DNA from: Sphingorhabdus contaminans
GTDB taxonomy: Bacteria > Pseudomonadota > Alphaproteobacteria > Sphingomonadales > Sphingomonadaceae
Length of the DNA stretch: 64,000 bases
Reading direction: 5' to 3'
Assembly (NCBI RefSeq): GCF_007280415.1
Contig: NZ_VKKU01000002.1
Location: 248,001-312,000, forward strand
The notes beneath the pieces were generated by a model, which searched no databases, was not told the origin of the DNA, and saw nothing but the letters and a program-made list of their open reading frames with translations. This document shows, one piece after another, positions 8,534 to 17,556 of this stretch (within the stretch, counting starts at the first letter, position 1; every line of letters begins with the position of its first letter). Both the position numbers and the translations under genes were made by a program.

Positions 8534-9493
8534 ATGCGACCACGATATGGAATATTTTCACTATTGTTGGCGGCGATTGCATGCCCCGCACCTGCTTTTG
8601 CCGAGTTGCCCCCATCCATCCGGCAGATGATGGAAACCGCAGCGCGGGACGGCAATGCGGCGGAACTTGCCACTATCGTCAAATTTGCGCGCCTGACCTA
8701 TCCGGCCGAAACTGTTGAAATCGACAATCTGCTGCTGACATTGGAAAGCAACCGCGTGCAGCAGGTTGCAGCAGCCCCGGTCGTATCCGCGCCGCCCGCA
8801 CCCGTGGCCGTGGCTGTGGCCGAGGCTCCCGCGCCGGCACCTGCACCCCCGCCAGTCAAATGGTCCGGACGGGGCGATCTGGGCGGATTTCACACAAGCG
8901 GCAATACCGACAGTTTCGGCGTTACCGTCGGGGCCGTCATCAAGCGCACCGGTGCCGCATGGTCCCACCAGATCCGTCTGCGCGGCGACTATCAGGAGAG
9001 CGAAGGACGCACGTCGCGCGAATATCTGAACGCGGCCTATCAAAGCGACTGGACCATCAGCGACCAGCATTATGCCCTGGGCATATTGGAATATGAGCGC
9101 GATGTTCTGGCAGGGCTCGACCACCGTGCGACGTCCAGCCTTGGGCTCGGCTGGCGGATCGTGCGCGAGGCCGATGTGGCCATTTCTCTGGAGGCAGGCC
9201 CCGCATTCCGCCATGACTGGACGCGTGCGGGTGTCGAGCGGTCCAATTTCGCCGGCCGGGGCGCGCTGACCAGCAGCTGGCAGATGAACGACAAGGTGAA
9301 GCTGTCGCACAATATGGAACTGGTGGCTGAAGAGAATAGCAACACCATCCGCGCCGTTACAGGCCTGCAGGCAAAGCTGACCGGGCGGATTTCTTCACAG
9401 ATTTCGTACGACCTGCGCTATCAGGATCGGCCTTTATTGGGCAAAGAGGAAACCGACACCGTGACCCGTATCGGGCTGACCTATGACTTTTGA
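8534..9493 (+). CDS. DUF481 family outer-membrane beta-barrel protein
   Basis: This 319-residue protein has a signal peptide (YGIFSLLLAAIACPAPAFA), a short helical segment, an Ala/Pro/Val linker at about 85-110, and a C-terminal DUF481 barrel with alternating aromatic strands ending in the terminal Phe of RIGLTYDF, typical of outer-membrane insertion. It is related to salt-induced outer-membrane proteins. The ATG at 8534 has AAGGCG a few bases upstream and is preferred over 8516, which would overlap the divergent thiSG promoter. aroQ follows 16 bp later. Confidence 0.85.
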   Translation: MRPRYGIFSLLLAAIACPAPAFAELPPSIRQMMETAARDGNAAELATIVKFARLTYPAETVEIDNLLLTLESNRVQQVAAAPVVSAPPAPVAVAVAEAPAPAPAPPPVKWSGRGDLGGFHTSGNTDSFGVTVGAVIKRTGAAWSHQIRLRGDYQESEGRTSREYLNAAYQSDWTISDQHYALGILEYERDVLAGLDHRATSSLGLGWRIVREADVAISLEAGPAFRHDWTRAGVERSNFAGRGALTSSWQMNDKVKLSHNMELVAEENSNTIRAVTGLQAKLTGRISSQISYDLRYQDRPLLGKEETDTVTRIGLTYDF

Positions 9494-9509
9494 TGGAAGA
9501 TAAAGCGTT

Positions 9510-9944
9510 TTGACCGACCTGATCTTTGTATTGAATGGCCCCAATCTGAACCTGCTCGGCACGCGCGAGCCGGAGATTTACGGACATGACACGCTCGACG
9601 ACATTGCCGCGATGCTGGATGACCATGCGCGCGAGCGGGGGGCCGAGATTGATTTCCGGCAATCCAACCATGAAGGCCATTTGATCGACTGGCTGCACGA
9701 GGCGCAGGCCGAAGGGGCAAAGGCGGTGCTGCTGAACGCCGCAGGCTATACGCACACCTCCATCGCATTGCTCGACGCGATCAAGGCCATAAAAGTGCCG
9801 GTATATGAGGTCCATCTGTCCGACCCGCACACACGGGAAGAGTTCCGGCATTTAAGCTATGTGGGGATGGGCGCCAAAGCGGTGTTTGCAGGACATGGCG
9901 CAAAGTCCTATCAACTCGCGCTGGACGCAGCGTTACAAGTTTGA
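9510..9944 (+). CDS. aroQ: Type II 3-dehydroquinate dehydratase
   Basis: AroQ dehydrates 3-dehydroquinate to 3-dehydroshikimate in the shikimate pathway. The 144-residue length is typical. Signatures are [20 protein letters not shown] at the N-terminus, the substrate loop [28 protein letters not shown] and the catalytic His in [10 protein letters not shown]. It starts with TTG at 9510. aroQ-accB-accC is a recurrent bacterial order. Confidence 0.96.
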   Translation: MTDLIFVLNGPNLNLLGTREPEIYGHDTLDDIAAMLDDHARERGAEIDFRQSNHEGHLIDWLHEAQAEGAKAVLLNAAGYTHTSIALLDAIKAIKVPVYEVHLSDPHTREEFRHLSYVGMGAKAVFAGHGAKSYQLALDAALQV

Positions 9945-9989
9945 CATTAGGCGCAGCACATTAAAAATTCGGGGCGCAAGGAGCAAAAA

Positions 9990-10475
9990 ATGGCGGCAAA
10001 ATCAGGCAGCAATGGTGGAATGCAGGTGGATACCGATCTGGTCCGCGAATTGGCCGAAATGCTGAACGATACCGGTTTGAGCGAAATCGAGGTCGAAGAT
10101 GGCGATCGCAAGATCCGCGTATCGCGCACGATGACCGCCGTTGCGGCCCCTGTTGTGGCGGCTCCTGTTGCGGCGACACCGGCCGCTGCACCGGCGGCAG
10201 CCGCACCTGCACCGGCAGCCGAAAGCGCGCCGGCAGTCGCGGCGAATGCGTTGAAATCGCCAATGGTCGGCACTGCCTATCTGACCCCCGAACCCGATGC
10301 GGCACCTTTTGTTTCGGTGGGGCAGCAGGTGAAGGCGGGCGATACCGTCATGATTATCGAAGCGATGAAAGTCATGAATCCGATTGTCGCGCCCAACAGC
10401 GGCACCGTGACCGCGATTTATGTCGAGAGTGGGCAGCCTGTGGAATTTGACCAGCCGCTCATGGTTATTGCGTAA
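9990..10475 (+). CDS. accB: Acetyl-CoA carboxylase biotin carboxyl carrier protein
   Basis: AccB carries the biotin that shuttles CO2 between AccC and the carboxyltransferase in malonyl-CoA synthesis. The 161-residue protein has an N-terminal domain, an Ala/Pro-rich hinge at about 50-85, and a biotinyl domain with Lys127 in IIEAMKVMN as biotin site. AAGGAG precedes the ATG. Two bases separate it from accC, ensuring matched synthesis of the two subunits. Confidence 0.97.
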   Translation: MAAKSGSNGGMQVDTDLVRELAEMLNDTGLSEIEVEDGDRKIRVSRTMTAVAAPVVAAPVAATPAAAPAAAAPAPAAESAPAVAANALKSPMVGTAYLTPEPDAAPFVSVGQQVKAGDTVMIIEAMKVMNPIVAPNSGTVTAIYVESGQPVEFDQPLMVIA

Positions 10476-10477
10476 AT

Positions 10478-11827
10478 ATGGGTATTGAGAAAATCCTGAT
10501 CGCCAACCGTGGCGAGATTGCGCTTCGCATCCATCGTGCCGCGCATGAAATGGGAATTAAAACGGTCGCTGTCCATTCGACAGCCGATGCCGACGCCATG
10601 CATGTCCGCCTTGCCGATGAAGCCATCTGCATCGGACCGCCTTCGGCCACGGACAGCTATTTGAACATTCCGGCGATTATTTCGGCGGCGGAAATCAGCC
10701 ATGCGGATGCGATCCATCCCGGCTACGGCTTTTTATCCGAAAATGCGCAATTTGCGGAAATCGTGGAAAGCCACGACATCAAATGGATCGGCCCCAAGCC
10801 CGAACATATCCGCACCATGGGCGACAAAGTCGAGGCGAAGCGTTCCGCAGGTGCCCTTGGCCTGCCGCTCGTTCCGGGCAGCGACGGCGCAATCGAGGAT
10901 GTGGCCGAGGCCAAAGCGATTGCGCGCGACATCGGTTATCCCGTGATTATCAAGGCCGCATCCGGCGGTGGCGGACGCGGCATGAAAGTGGTGAACAGCG
11001 AGGAAGAGCTGGAAAGCCAGATGCAGCAGGCAGGGTCAGAGGCGAAGGCCGCCTTTGGCGATGCGACCGTCTATCTTGAAAAATATCTGGGCAACCCGCG
11101 CCATATCGAATTCCAGGTATTTGGCGATGGCAATGGTAATGCCGTTCATCTGGGCGAGCGCGACTGTTCGCTGCAGCGCCGTCACCAGAAGGTTCTTGAA
11201 GAAGCGCCCTCGCCGGTGCTGTCCACGGCCGAACGTGACCGTATGGGCAATATCTGCGCCAAGGCCATGGCCGACATGGGCTATCGCGGCGCAGGTACCA
11301 TCGAGTTTCTGTGGGAAAATGGCGAATTCTACTTCATCGAGATGAACACCCGTTTGCAGGTCGAACATCCCGTGACCGAGATGATCACCGGCCTCGACCT
11401 TGTCCGCGAACAAATCCGTGTGGCCGAAGGCAAGCCGCTTTCGTTCACGCAGGATGAAGTGACCTTTACAGGCCATGCGGTCGAATGCCGCATCAACGCC
11501 GAAGACCCTGTGACCTTCATGCCCTCACCCGGCACGGTCAGCTGGTACCACCCGCCGGGCGGGCTTTATGTCCGGGTCGATAGCGGGCTGTATCATGGTT
11601 ATAAGGTGCCGCCTTATTATGACAGCATGATCGCCAAGCTGATCGTATATGGCCAGACGCGCGAAGGCTGTCTGATGCGGTTACGGCGCGCCTTGGGTGA
11701 ATTTGTGATCGAGGGGATGAAGACAACCATTCCTTTGCACCAGAAACTTCTGGAAGATCCCGATTTCCAGAACGGCAATTACACCATCAAATGGCTTGAA
11801 GAATGGCTGGCGAAGGACGCCAGCTAA
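10478..11827 (+). CDS. accC: Acetyl-CoA carboxylase, biotin carboxylase subunit
   Basis: AccC carboxylates biotin on AccB with ATP and bicarbonate. The 449-residue protein shows the N-terminal [18 protein letters not shown], the ATP-grasp glycine loop [13 protein letters not shown], the [14 protein letters not shown] segment, the active-site region [18 protein letters not shown] and the C-terminal domain from about residue 335. Its TAA overlaps the ATG of the next gene (TAATG). Confidence 0.98.
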   Translation: MGIEKILIANRGEIALRIHRAAHEMGIKTVAVHSTADADAMHVRLADEAICIGPPSATDSYLNIPAIISAAEISHADAIHPGYGFLSENAQFAEIVESHDIKWIGPKPEHIRTMGDKVEAKRSAGALGLPLVPGSDGAIEDVAEAKAIARDIGYPVIIKAASGGGGRGMKVVNSEEELESQMQQAGSEAKAAFGDATVYLEKYLGNPRHIEFQVFGDGNGNAVHLGERDCSLQRRHQKVLEEAPSPVLSTAERDRMGNICAKAMADMGYRGAGTIEFLWENGEFYFIEMNTRLQVEHPVTEMITGLDLVREQIRVAEGKPLSFTQDEVTFTGHAVECRINAEDPVTFMPSPGTVSWYHPPGGLYVRVDSGLYHGYKVPPYYDSMIAKLIVYGQTREGCLMRLRRALGEFVIEGMKTTIPLHQKLLEDPDFQNGNYTIKWLEEWLAKDAS

Positions 11828-12516
11828 TGCTTTCCCGCCGGCAGGTGGCGCTGGGGCTGGCTCTTGCGCCACTCGCCGGATGCGCCCCTGCCCGGCCGGA
11901 CAAGGATGTTGCCTTCATTCCCGCAAAACAGGCGAAGTCGCTGGCGGCGACCGACACAGGCCGTCTGGTTGAACTGGTAAAGCTCGATCCCAGCATCCGC
12001 CTCGATATGCGCTATGCGACGACGAATAATTTCACCGGCACCGTTTTATATAGCGAGGCACGCGCTTTCCTGACCGCACCTGCGGCCGAAGCGGTCGTCC
12101 GCGCCAGCCGCGTTGCCCGGGCCGAGGGCTTTGGCCTCACCATCTTCGACGCCTATCGCCCCTGGCGCGTGACGAAGAAGCTTTGGGATGCAACGCCTGT
12201 TGGTCCCAAGAAAGACTATGTCGCGAACCCGAAGCGGGGGTCGAAGCATAATCGGGGATGCGCGGTTGACCTCAGCCTGCACGATCTGGCCACGGGCAAG
12301 CTGGTCGAAATGCCGACCGGCTTTGACGATTTTTCGGAAAAAGCGCACCGCGACTATATGGGCGCGAGTGCCGTGGCGCTTGAAAACCGCGCCCGCCTGG
12401 AACGCTATCTGGAGGCCGAGGGCTTTGTCGGCCTGTCCAACGAATGGTGGCATTTCGACTTTACGGGGTGGGAGAAATTTCCGGTGCTGGACATTCCGTT
12501 CGACAAGGTGGGGTGA
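11827..12516 (+). CDS. VanX-like D-alanyl-D-alanine dipeptidase, exported lipoprotein
   Basis: The 229-residue product belongs to peptidase family M15D, zinc dipeptidases that cut D-Ala-D-Ala. The N-terminus [19 protein letters not shown] combines a twin-Arg-like signal with a lipobox (LAGC), so a membrane-anchored periplasmic lipoprotein is likely. Zinc-site motifs are SKHNRGCAVDLSL and EWWHFDF, with IFDAYRPWR the substrate-binding stretch. The start overlaps the accC stop. With no vanHA genes present, cell-wall dipeptide recycling is more likely than vancomycin resistance; this is inference. Confidence 0.88.
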   Translation: MLSRRQVALGLALAPLAGCAPARPDKDVAFIPAKQAKSLAATDTGRLVELVKLDPSIRLDMRYATTNNFTGTVLYSEARAFLTAPAAEAVVRASRVARAEGFGLTIFDAYRPWRVTKKLWDATPVGPKKDYVANPKRGSKHNRGCAVDLSLHDLATGKLVEMPTGFDDFSEKAHRDYMGASAVALENRARLERYLEAEGFVGLSNEWWHFDFTGWEKFPVLDIPFDKVG

Positions 12517-12573
12517 AGGTCCTTTGGATCATTCGCGCAATTCTGTTCATCAAAAGGCTTCCTTTCATGAACA

Positions 12574-12588
12574 TGAACTGCGGGTTCA
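12574..12588. promoter_or_regulatory. Inverted repeat upstream of the RcnB-like gene
   Basis: TGAAC-N5-GTTCA forms a 5-bp dyad about 75 bp before the start of the RcnB-like gene, within a 144-bp gap with no gene. It could be an operator or a short hairpin near the transcription start. No regulator is implied by the context. Confidence 0.3.
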
Positions 12589-12660
12589 GCCACGCTTCAC
12601 AACGACTCGGCCATTAACCACTCATGTCGGGGCATTGGGCGCCCGCATCGGGGAATGATC

Positions 12661-13476
12661 ATGAAGAAGATTATTTTGGCAACACTGGCCGCCGCAACGG
12701 TGATGACGCCTGTTGTTGCTCAGGCGGCAACACTTCCGGTCGACACCGGACGCAATGCCCTGCAATTGCAGGATGAAGCATCGTTCCAGCGTGGCGAAGG
12801 CCGCGATGGCGACGGACGCAGGGGCGAACGGCGTCGCGGTGGCGACGGGCAGCGCGGTGGCAATCAGGGCTGGCGCACCCAGCAGGACGCACCGCCACAG
12901 GCACGCGAGGAAGCGCCGCAACCTCAACGCGCACCGCGCAATTGGGCGCAGGAACGTCGCAATGACGACAGGTTCAATCGCCGCAACGGTGGAAACCAGG
13001 GTGGTTACCAGCCGGGCGGCTATCAACCGGGCGGCTACCAACAGCGTGACCGCGACGATGATGACCGGCAGCGCAACTGGAACCGTGGCCGCGAAGGCAG
13101 CATTGACCGCAGCGGACAGAATTATGGCAACCGTAACTGGGGCCGTGACAATGATTACCGGGGCAACCGCTGGAACCATAGCTGGCGCAACGACCGTCGT
13201 TACGATTGGCGCGGCCATCGCGACCGGTACCGCAACTATTATCGCCCGGGACGCTATTACGCGCCGTATCGCGGCCATAGCTACCGGCGCTTCGGCATCG
13301 GCATCACCATAGGTTCGGGCTATTTTGGCGAACGTTACTGGATCAACGATCCGTCCTATTACCGCCTGCCGCCGGCCTATGGCCCCTATCGCTGGGTGCG
13401 TTATTATGACGATGTCCTGCTGGTCGACTTACGGTCCGGCCGCGTCGTCGACGTCATCTACGACTTCTTCTGGTAA
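12661..13476 (+). CDS. RcnB family periplasmic protein with Arg/Gln/Asn-rich centre
   Basis: RcnB proteins are periplasmic modulators of Ni/Co homeostasis in enterobacteria; in alphaproteobacteria the domain is widespread and its role unclear. This 271-residue protein has a signal peptide (MKKIILATLAAATVMTPVV), a low-complexity region at about 35-190 rich in Arg, Gly, Asn and Gln with three GGYQPGG-type repeats, then the C-terminal RcnB domain with its Tyr-rich YWINDPSYYRLPPA and VDLRSGRVVDVIYDFFW. GGGGA precedes the ATG at 12661; another ATG is six bases upstream. Confidence 0.85.
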   Translation: MKKIILATLAAATVMTPVVAQAATLPVDTGRNALQLQDEASFQRGEGRDGDGRRGERRRGGDGQRGGNQGWRTQQDAPPQAREEAPQPQRAPRNWAQERRNDDRFNRRNGGNQGGYQPGGYQPGGYQQRDRDDDDRQRNWNRGREGSIDRSGQNYGNRNWGRDNDYRGNRWNHSWRNDRRYDWRGHRDRYRNYYRPGRYYAPYRGHSYRRFGIGITIGSGYFGERYWINDPSYYRLPPAYGPYRWVRYYDDVLLVDLRSGRVVDVIYDFFW

Positions 13477-13501
13477 GAAGCCGGTCGCAAGAAAAAGAAG
13501 A

Positions 13502-13535
13502 ACCCGGGCGTCCCAGACGTCCGGGTCTTTTTTTT
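13502..13535 (+). terminator. Rho-independent terminator after the RcnB-like gene
   Basis: Arms ACCCGGGCGTC (13502-13512) and GACGTCCGGGT (13516-13526) form an 11-bp stem with one G-U pair and a 3-base loop, followed by eight T at 13528-13535. It lies 26 bp after the stop codon. Confidence 0.93.
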
Positions 13536-13604
13536 GCCCGATTTTTTTCTTGTAAGATAACGCCAAGCTGCCCAATCTCCCTCCTGTAAAAGAGGGAGAG
13601 AATT

Positions 13605-14873
13605 ATGTTCCGTTCCATGCTTCTGGCCAGCATCGCACTGGCCGCCGCGACACCTGCTCTGGCCGAGACGCAGGCGCTCCTCGTCGGCAACCTGATCCCC
13701 GACGCGGCGACGGGGCCAACCGGCCCGGCTGTCATCATGGTCGAAGATGGCCGTATCAAGGAAATCAATCGCGGAACAAACATCCCATATAAGGCCGACG
13801 TCGTTGTCGATCTGTCCAATTTGACCGTCGTGCCCGGCTTTATCGACCTGCATGTCCACCTGACCGGCGACCCCGGCGGGGATTTCCGCGACGAAGCGGT
13901 GGACCCTGACGAATGGGGCGTGGTCATGGGCGTCAAGAATGCCGCGCTGACCGTGAAGGCCGGATTTACCACCGTGCGTGAGGCAGGATCGGCCCAGAAC
14001 ACCGCATTCGTCCTGCGCCGGGGCACGGCAGAGGGCAAGATTGTCGGACCGCGCATTGTCGCGGCCGGACCTGCACTATCGATCGTGGGCGGCCATGGCG
14101 ATGTCACCGGCTTCCGCAAGGATGTGCTCGCCGCGCTCGATACCGGTTATACCTGCACCGGCCCGGTCGAATGTGCGGAGAAGGTGCGCAAGGCATCGCG
14201 ACTGGGTGCCGATGTCATCAAGATTACGGCAACCGGCGGCGTTCTGTCGCAACAGGGCCGCGGGCTGGAAGCGCATTTCACCGATGCGGAAATGAAATCC
14301 ATCGCCGACACTGCCCATTCACTGGGCCTGAAGGTCATGGCCCACGCCCATGGCGCACGCGGCATCGAAGCGGCGGCAGCGGCAGGCATCGATACCATTG
14401 ACCATGGCACCTTTGCCGATGAAGCAGCCCTGAAGGTCATGAAGGCCAAGGGCACCGTGCTGGTTCCCACGCTGATGGCACTGGAAGGAGTGCGCGCGCG
14501 GATCGGCAAAGGCATCTACACACCGACTGTAGAGGTAAAGGCGCGGCAGGCGCTGGAGGCTGCAGGTCGGCAGGTTACACGCGCCAAGGCGATGGGCGTG
14601 ACCGTGGCCTTTGGCACCGATGCCGGCGTGTTCGAACATGGCAGCAATGGCAGCGAATTCGCCCTGCTGGTAAAGGCGGGCCTGACACCGGCCGAAGCAT
14701 TGGCGAGTGCCACGACCGTTGCGGCGAAAACTTTGGGCATGGAAAATGAAATTGGCCGAATCGCGGTCGGCTATTCCGCCGACCTGGTCGCCGTCAGCGA
14801 AAATCCGCTTACCAATATCACGACACTCGAAAAGCCGTCATGGGTCATGGTAAGAGGCCGCATCGTTCCCTGA
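13605..14873 (+). CDS. Secreted metal-dependent amidohydrolase
   Basis: This 422-residue amidohydrolase-superfamily enzyme resembles imidazolonepropionase/prolidase-like hydrolases. A signal peptide (MFRSMLLASIALAAATPALA) places it in the periplasm. Metal motifs in order are GFIDLHVHL near residue 85, a Lys-bearing DVIKITATGGV near 204 that could be the carbamylated bridging residue, VMAHAHGARG near 245, TIDHGTFAD near 265 and FGTDAGVFEHG near 340. Substrates of the group are often N-acyl amino acids or Xaa-Pro dipeptides; the exact substrate is unknown. Confidence 0.88.
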   Translation: MFRSMLLASIALAAATPALAETQALLVGNLIPDAATGPTGPAVIMVEDGRIKEINRGTNIPYKADVVVDLSNLTVVPGFIDLHVHLTGDPGGDFRDEAVDPDEWGVVMGVKNAALTVKAGFTTVREAGSAQNTAFVLRRGTAEGKIVGPRIVAAGPALSIVGGHGDVTGFRKDVLAALDTGYTCTGPVECAEKVRKASRLGADVIKITATGGVLSQQGRGLEAHFTDAEMKSIADTAHSLGLKVMAHAHGARGIEAAAAAGIDTIDHGTFADEAALKVMKAKGTVLVPTLMALEGVRARIGKGIYTPTVEVKARQALEAAGRQVTRAKAMGVTVAFGTDAGVFEHGSNGSEFALLVKAGLTPAEALASATTVAAKTLGMENEIGRIAVGYSADLVAVSENPLTNITTLEKPSWVMVRGRIVP

Positions 14874-14885
14874 TTCGGACCCGAT

Positions 14886-15596
14886 ATGCTTGCAGAAACG
14901 CCCGCCAAAAAGTTCGACGCCAATAATGATCCGGCAAAGCTTGCCCGGATCGGCGCGCATGTCACCAAGCGGCTGAACGCCAACCCGCTGGTGCAGCAGG
15001 TCGAGCATCCCGATGCGCAGCTTTATCTGTACCAGGGTTTTTTGAGCAAGGCCGACTGCAAGACGCTCGTCCAGAAAATCGACGCCGATGCTGTCCCGTC
15101 AACGCTGTACAAAGGCACGGAACAGGCGGGTTTCCGGACCAGCTATAGCTGCCACCTGAACCGCTGGGACGCCTTTGTCGCCAAGGTCGAGGCGCGGATG
15201 AGCGACGTGCTCGGCATCGAGAATGACTATGCCGAAACAATGCAGGGGCAGCGTTATCAGGTCGGGCAGGAATTCAAGGCGCATCATGATTTCTTCCACC
15301 CCAGCCAGAGCTATTGGGAGCAGGAAGGCCCCTCGGGCGGGCAGCGCAGCTGGACCGCGATGATCTTCCTCAACGAACCCGAAGAAGGTGGCGCGACCGA
15401 GTTTCCGCATCTGGGTCTGGGTGTCCGTCCGCAGACGGGCATGATGCTGATGTGGAACAATATGAACCTTGACGGCACGCTGAATTACAAGACGCTCCAC
15501 ACCGGCACGCCGGTCATCAAGGGCGTGAAGCATGTCATCACCAAATGGTACCGGCAGAATAACTGGCTGGAAATCAATACCCCCAAAGACAGCTAA
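14886..15596 (+). CDS. Prolyl 4-hydroxylase-like 2OG-Fe(II) oxygenase
   Basis: This 236-residue protein is a 2-oxoglutarate/Fe(II) dioxygenase of the P4Hc type. The iron ligands are His133 and Asp135 in KAHHDFFHP and His205 in LHTGTPV; Lys215 (IKGVKHVITKWYR) would bind 2-oxoglutarate. There is no signal peptide, so it acts in the cytoplasm. It begins 12 bp after the amidohydrolase stop and is likely in its operon. The hydroxylated substrate is unknown. Confidence 0.9.
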   Translation: MLAETPAKKFDANNDPAKLARIGAHVTKRLNANPLVQQVEHPDAQLYLYQGFLSKADCKTLVQKIDADAVPSTLYKGTEQAGFRTSYSCHLNRWDAFVAKVEARMSDVLGIENDYAETMQGQRYQVGQEFKAHHDFFHPSQSYWEQEGPSGGQRSWTAMIFLNEPEEGGATEFPHLGLGVRPQTGMMLMWNNMNLDGTLNYKTLHTGTPVIKGVKHVITKWYRQNNWLEINTPKDS

Positions 15597-15698
15597 TTGC
15601 TGTCTGTCGAATAATGTTTGCGGCTTGAAGCCGTTGGCCGAAAAGAAAAGCCATTGCGGGCTGCCGTCGGCGGCACCAATGTTTATGGAGAAATGCTT

Positions 15699-17510
15699 GT
15701 GAAATCACTGAAACTCATCTTGCTTGCAGGGGCCGCGCTGACGGCACCTTTTGCTACGGCCGCCGTCGCCCAGACTGCACCTGCCGCTGCGACCACGCAG
15801 ACCGAAGGCCAGCGTCTGGCCGCTTTATTCGCCGCCGATGATGAAGGCAGCCTGAAGCGCAATCCGCTCAACGCCCTGTTCCGCGGCGACATGCGCTATG
15901 CCGACCGCTTCGGCGATTTCATCAGCGACGAGTATTTTGCCAATGAACGAAAGGCTGCCGAGGCCAATCTCGAAAATCTGAAAACGATCGACCGCGAAAA
16001 ACTGAACGCCACGGACAAGATCGCCTATGATGTGTTCAAGCAGAGCCAGGTTGACGCGCTCAAGGGTCTGTCGAAGGAAATCATGGACCTGACCGTGGTC
16101 CGTCCGCTGAACCATTTCTTCGGCTTCCACACTTTCTATCCGACCTTTGCCAGCGGCCAGGGCGCGGCGCCGTTCAAAACGGTCCAGGATTATGAAAACA
16201 ACCTGAAACGCCACAAGGAATTCATCGTGCTGATGGACCGTTCGATTGACCGGTTCCGTCAGGGCATGGCGTCGGGCGTATTTGAAACCAAATTGACGAT
16301 CACGAACGTCATTGACCAGTTGAATACCCAATTGGCCCAGTCCACCGAAGAATCCCCCTATTTTGGTCCGGTGAAGAAATTCCCCGAAGGCTTCAGCGAT
16401 GCCGACAAGGCGCGCCTGACCGCCGAATATCGCGACATCATCGAAAAGGGGCTCTACCCCGCCAACACCCGTCTGCGCGACTTCCTGCGCGACAGCTATC
16501 TGCCGCTGGCACGCGAGCAGGTCGGCCTGTCGGCGATGAAGGGCGGCGAGATGCTGTACCAGTACCAGATCGAGCAGACGACGACCCTGCCGCTCAAGGC
16601 GGACGAGATCCACAAGCTCGGCCTGTCCGAAGTGGCACGGATCAAGACCGGCATGGAAAAGATCAAGAATGAGGTCGGTTTCAAAGGCACGCTGCCCGAA
16701 TTTTTCGAGCATCTGCGCACCGACCCGAAATTCAAGCCGACCAGCCGGGAAAGCCTGACCCAAGGCTATTATGACATCGGGAAAAAGGTCGACAGCCTGA
16801 TTTCGACCCAGTTCAAATATCTTCCCAAGGCGCCGCTCGAAATCAAACCCTATGAAGAGTTTCGCGAAAAATACGAAGCCGGCGGCAGCTACCAGAACGG
16901 TACGCCCGACGGTTCGCGTCCGGGCACCTTCTATTTCAACGCCTATGACCTGCCCAGCCGCACCACGCCGGGCATGACCACGCTGTACCTGCACGAAGGC
17001 GCACCGGGGCACCATTTCCAGATCAGCATCGCACAGGAAAATGAAGCGCTTCCCGCCTTCATGCGCTTTGGTGGCAACACGGCCTATGTCGAAGGCTGGG
17101 CGCTTTATGCCGAAACGCTGGGCTATGATATGGGACTGTTTAAGGACCCCTATCAGCGCTTCGGCACCCTGTCGGACGAAATGCTGCGCGCCATGCGTCT
17201 GGTGGTCGACACCGGCCTGCACAGTAAGGGTTGGACCCGCGAACAGGCGATCGACTATATGCTCGCCAACAGCGACATGGGCAAAACCGACGCCACAGCC
17301 GAGGTCGAGCGTTACATCGCCATTCCGTCGCAGGCCCTGGCCTACAAGATCGGCGCGATCACCATCCTTCGTCTGAAGGACAAGGCGAAGAAGGCGCTGG
17401 GTGCGAAATTCGACGTGCGCGAATTCCACAACCAGGTGCTAAACACCGGCGCCCTGCCTTTGGCGGTGCTTGAAAAGAAAATCGACGACTGGATTGCAGC
17501 GTCCAAATAA
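15699..17510 (+). CDS. DUF885 family secreted putative metallopeptidase
   Basis: This 603-residue DUF885 protein has a signal peptide (MKSLKLILLAGAALTAPF and on to AVAQ). The C-terminal half carries LYLHEGAPGHHFQISIAQ, the family's HEGxPGHH zinc motif, and downstream YVEGWALYAETLGYD, which supplies the usual glutamate ligand. The family consists of putative zinc peptidases. The GTG at 15699 has GGAG eight bases upstream; an ATG at 15693 is too close to that site. Confidence 0.87.
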   Translation: MKSLKLILLAGAALTAPFATAAVAQTAPAAATTQTEGQRLAALFAADDEGSLKRNPLNALFRGDMRYADRFGDFISDEYFANERKAAEANLENLKTIDREKLNATDKIAYDVFKQSQVDALKGLSKEIMDLTVVRPLNHFFGFHTFYPTFASGQGAAPFKTVQDYENNLKRHKEFIVLMDRSIDRFRQGMASGVFETKLTITNVIDQLNTQLAQSTEESPYFGPVKKFPEGFSDADKARLTAEYRDIIEKGLYPANTRLRDFLRDSYLPLAREQVGLSAMKGGEMLYQYQIEQTTTLPLKADEIHKLGLSEVARIKTGMEKIKNEVGFKGTLPEFFEHLRTDPKFKPTSRESLTQGYYDIGKKVDSLISTQFKYLPKAPLEIKPYEEFREKYEAGGSYQNGTPDGSRPGTFYFNAYDLPSRTTPGMTTLYLHEGAPGHHFQISIAQENEALPAFMRFGGNTAYVEGWALYAETLGYDMGLFKDPYQRFGTLSDEMLRAMRLVVDTGLHSKGWTREQAIDYMLANSDMGKTDATAEVERYIAIPSQALAYKIGAITILRLKDKAKKALGAKFDVREFHNQVLNTGALPLAVLEKKIDDWIAASK

Positions 17511-17515
17511 AGACA

Positions 17516-17556
17516 ATAAGCTCCCCCCATCACAGCACATGTGGTGGGGGGCTTAT
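17516..17556 (+). promoter_or_regulatory. Strong hairpin enclosing the ribosome binding site and start codon of the next gene
   Basis: The 5' arm (ATAAG at 17516-17520, CCCCCCATCACA at 17523-17534) pairs with the 3' arm (TGTGGTGGGGGG at 17540-17551, CTTAT at 17552-17556) with a two-base bulge and one T-G pair, loop GCACA. The GGTGGGGGG ribosome binding site and the first two bases of the ATG at 17555 are inside the stem. No T-run follows on the plus strand, so it is not a standard terminator. Confidence 0.7.

Noticed and set aside
15825-17429. 534-residue minus-strand open frame
   Set aside because: It lies wholly antisense to the DUF885 gene, which has a signal peptide and zinc motif.
17516-17556. 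Hairpin after the DUF885 gene as a rho-independent terminator
   Set aside because: There is no T-run on the plus strand and the stem contains the next gene's start codon.
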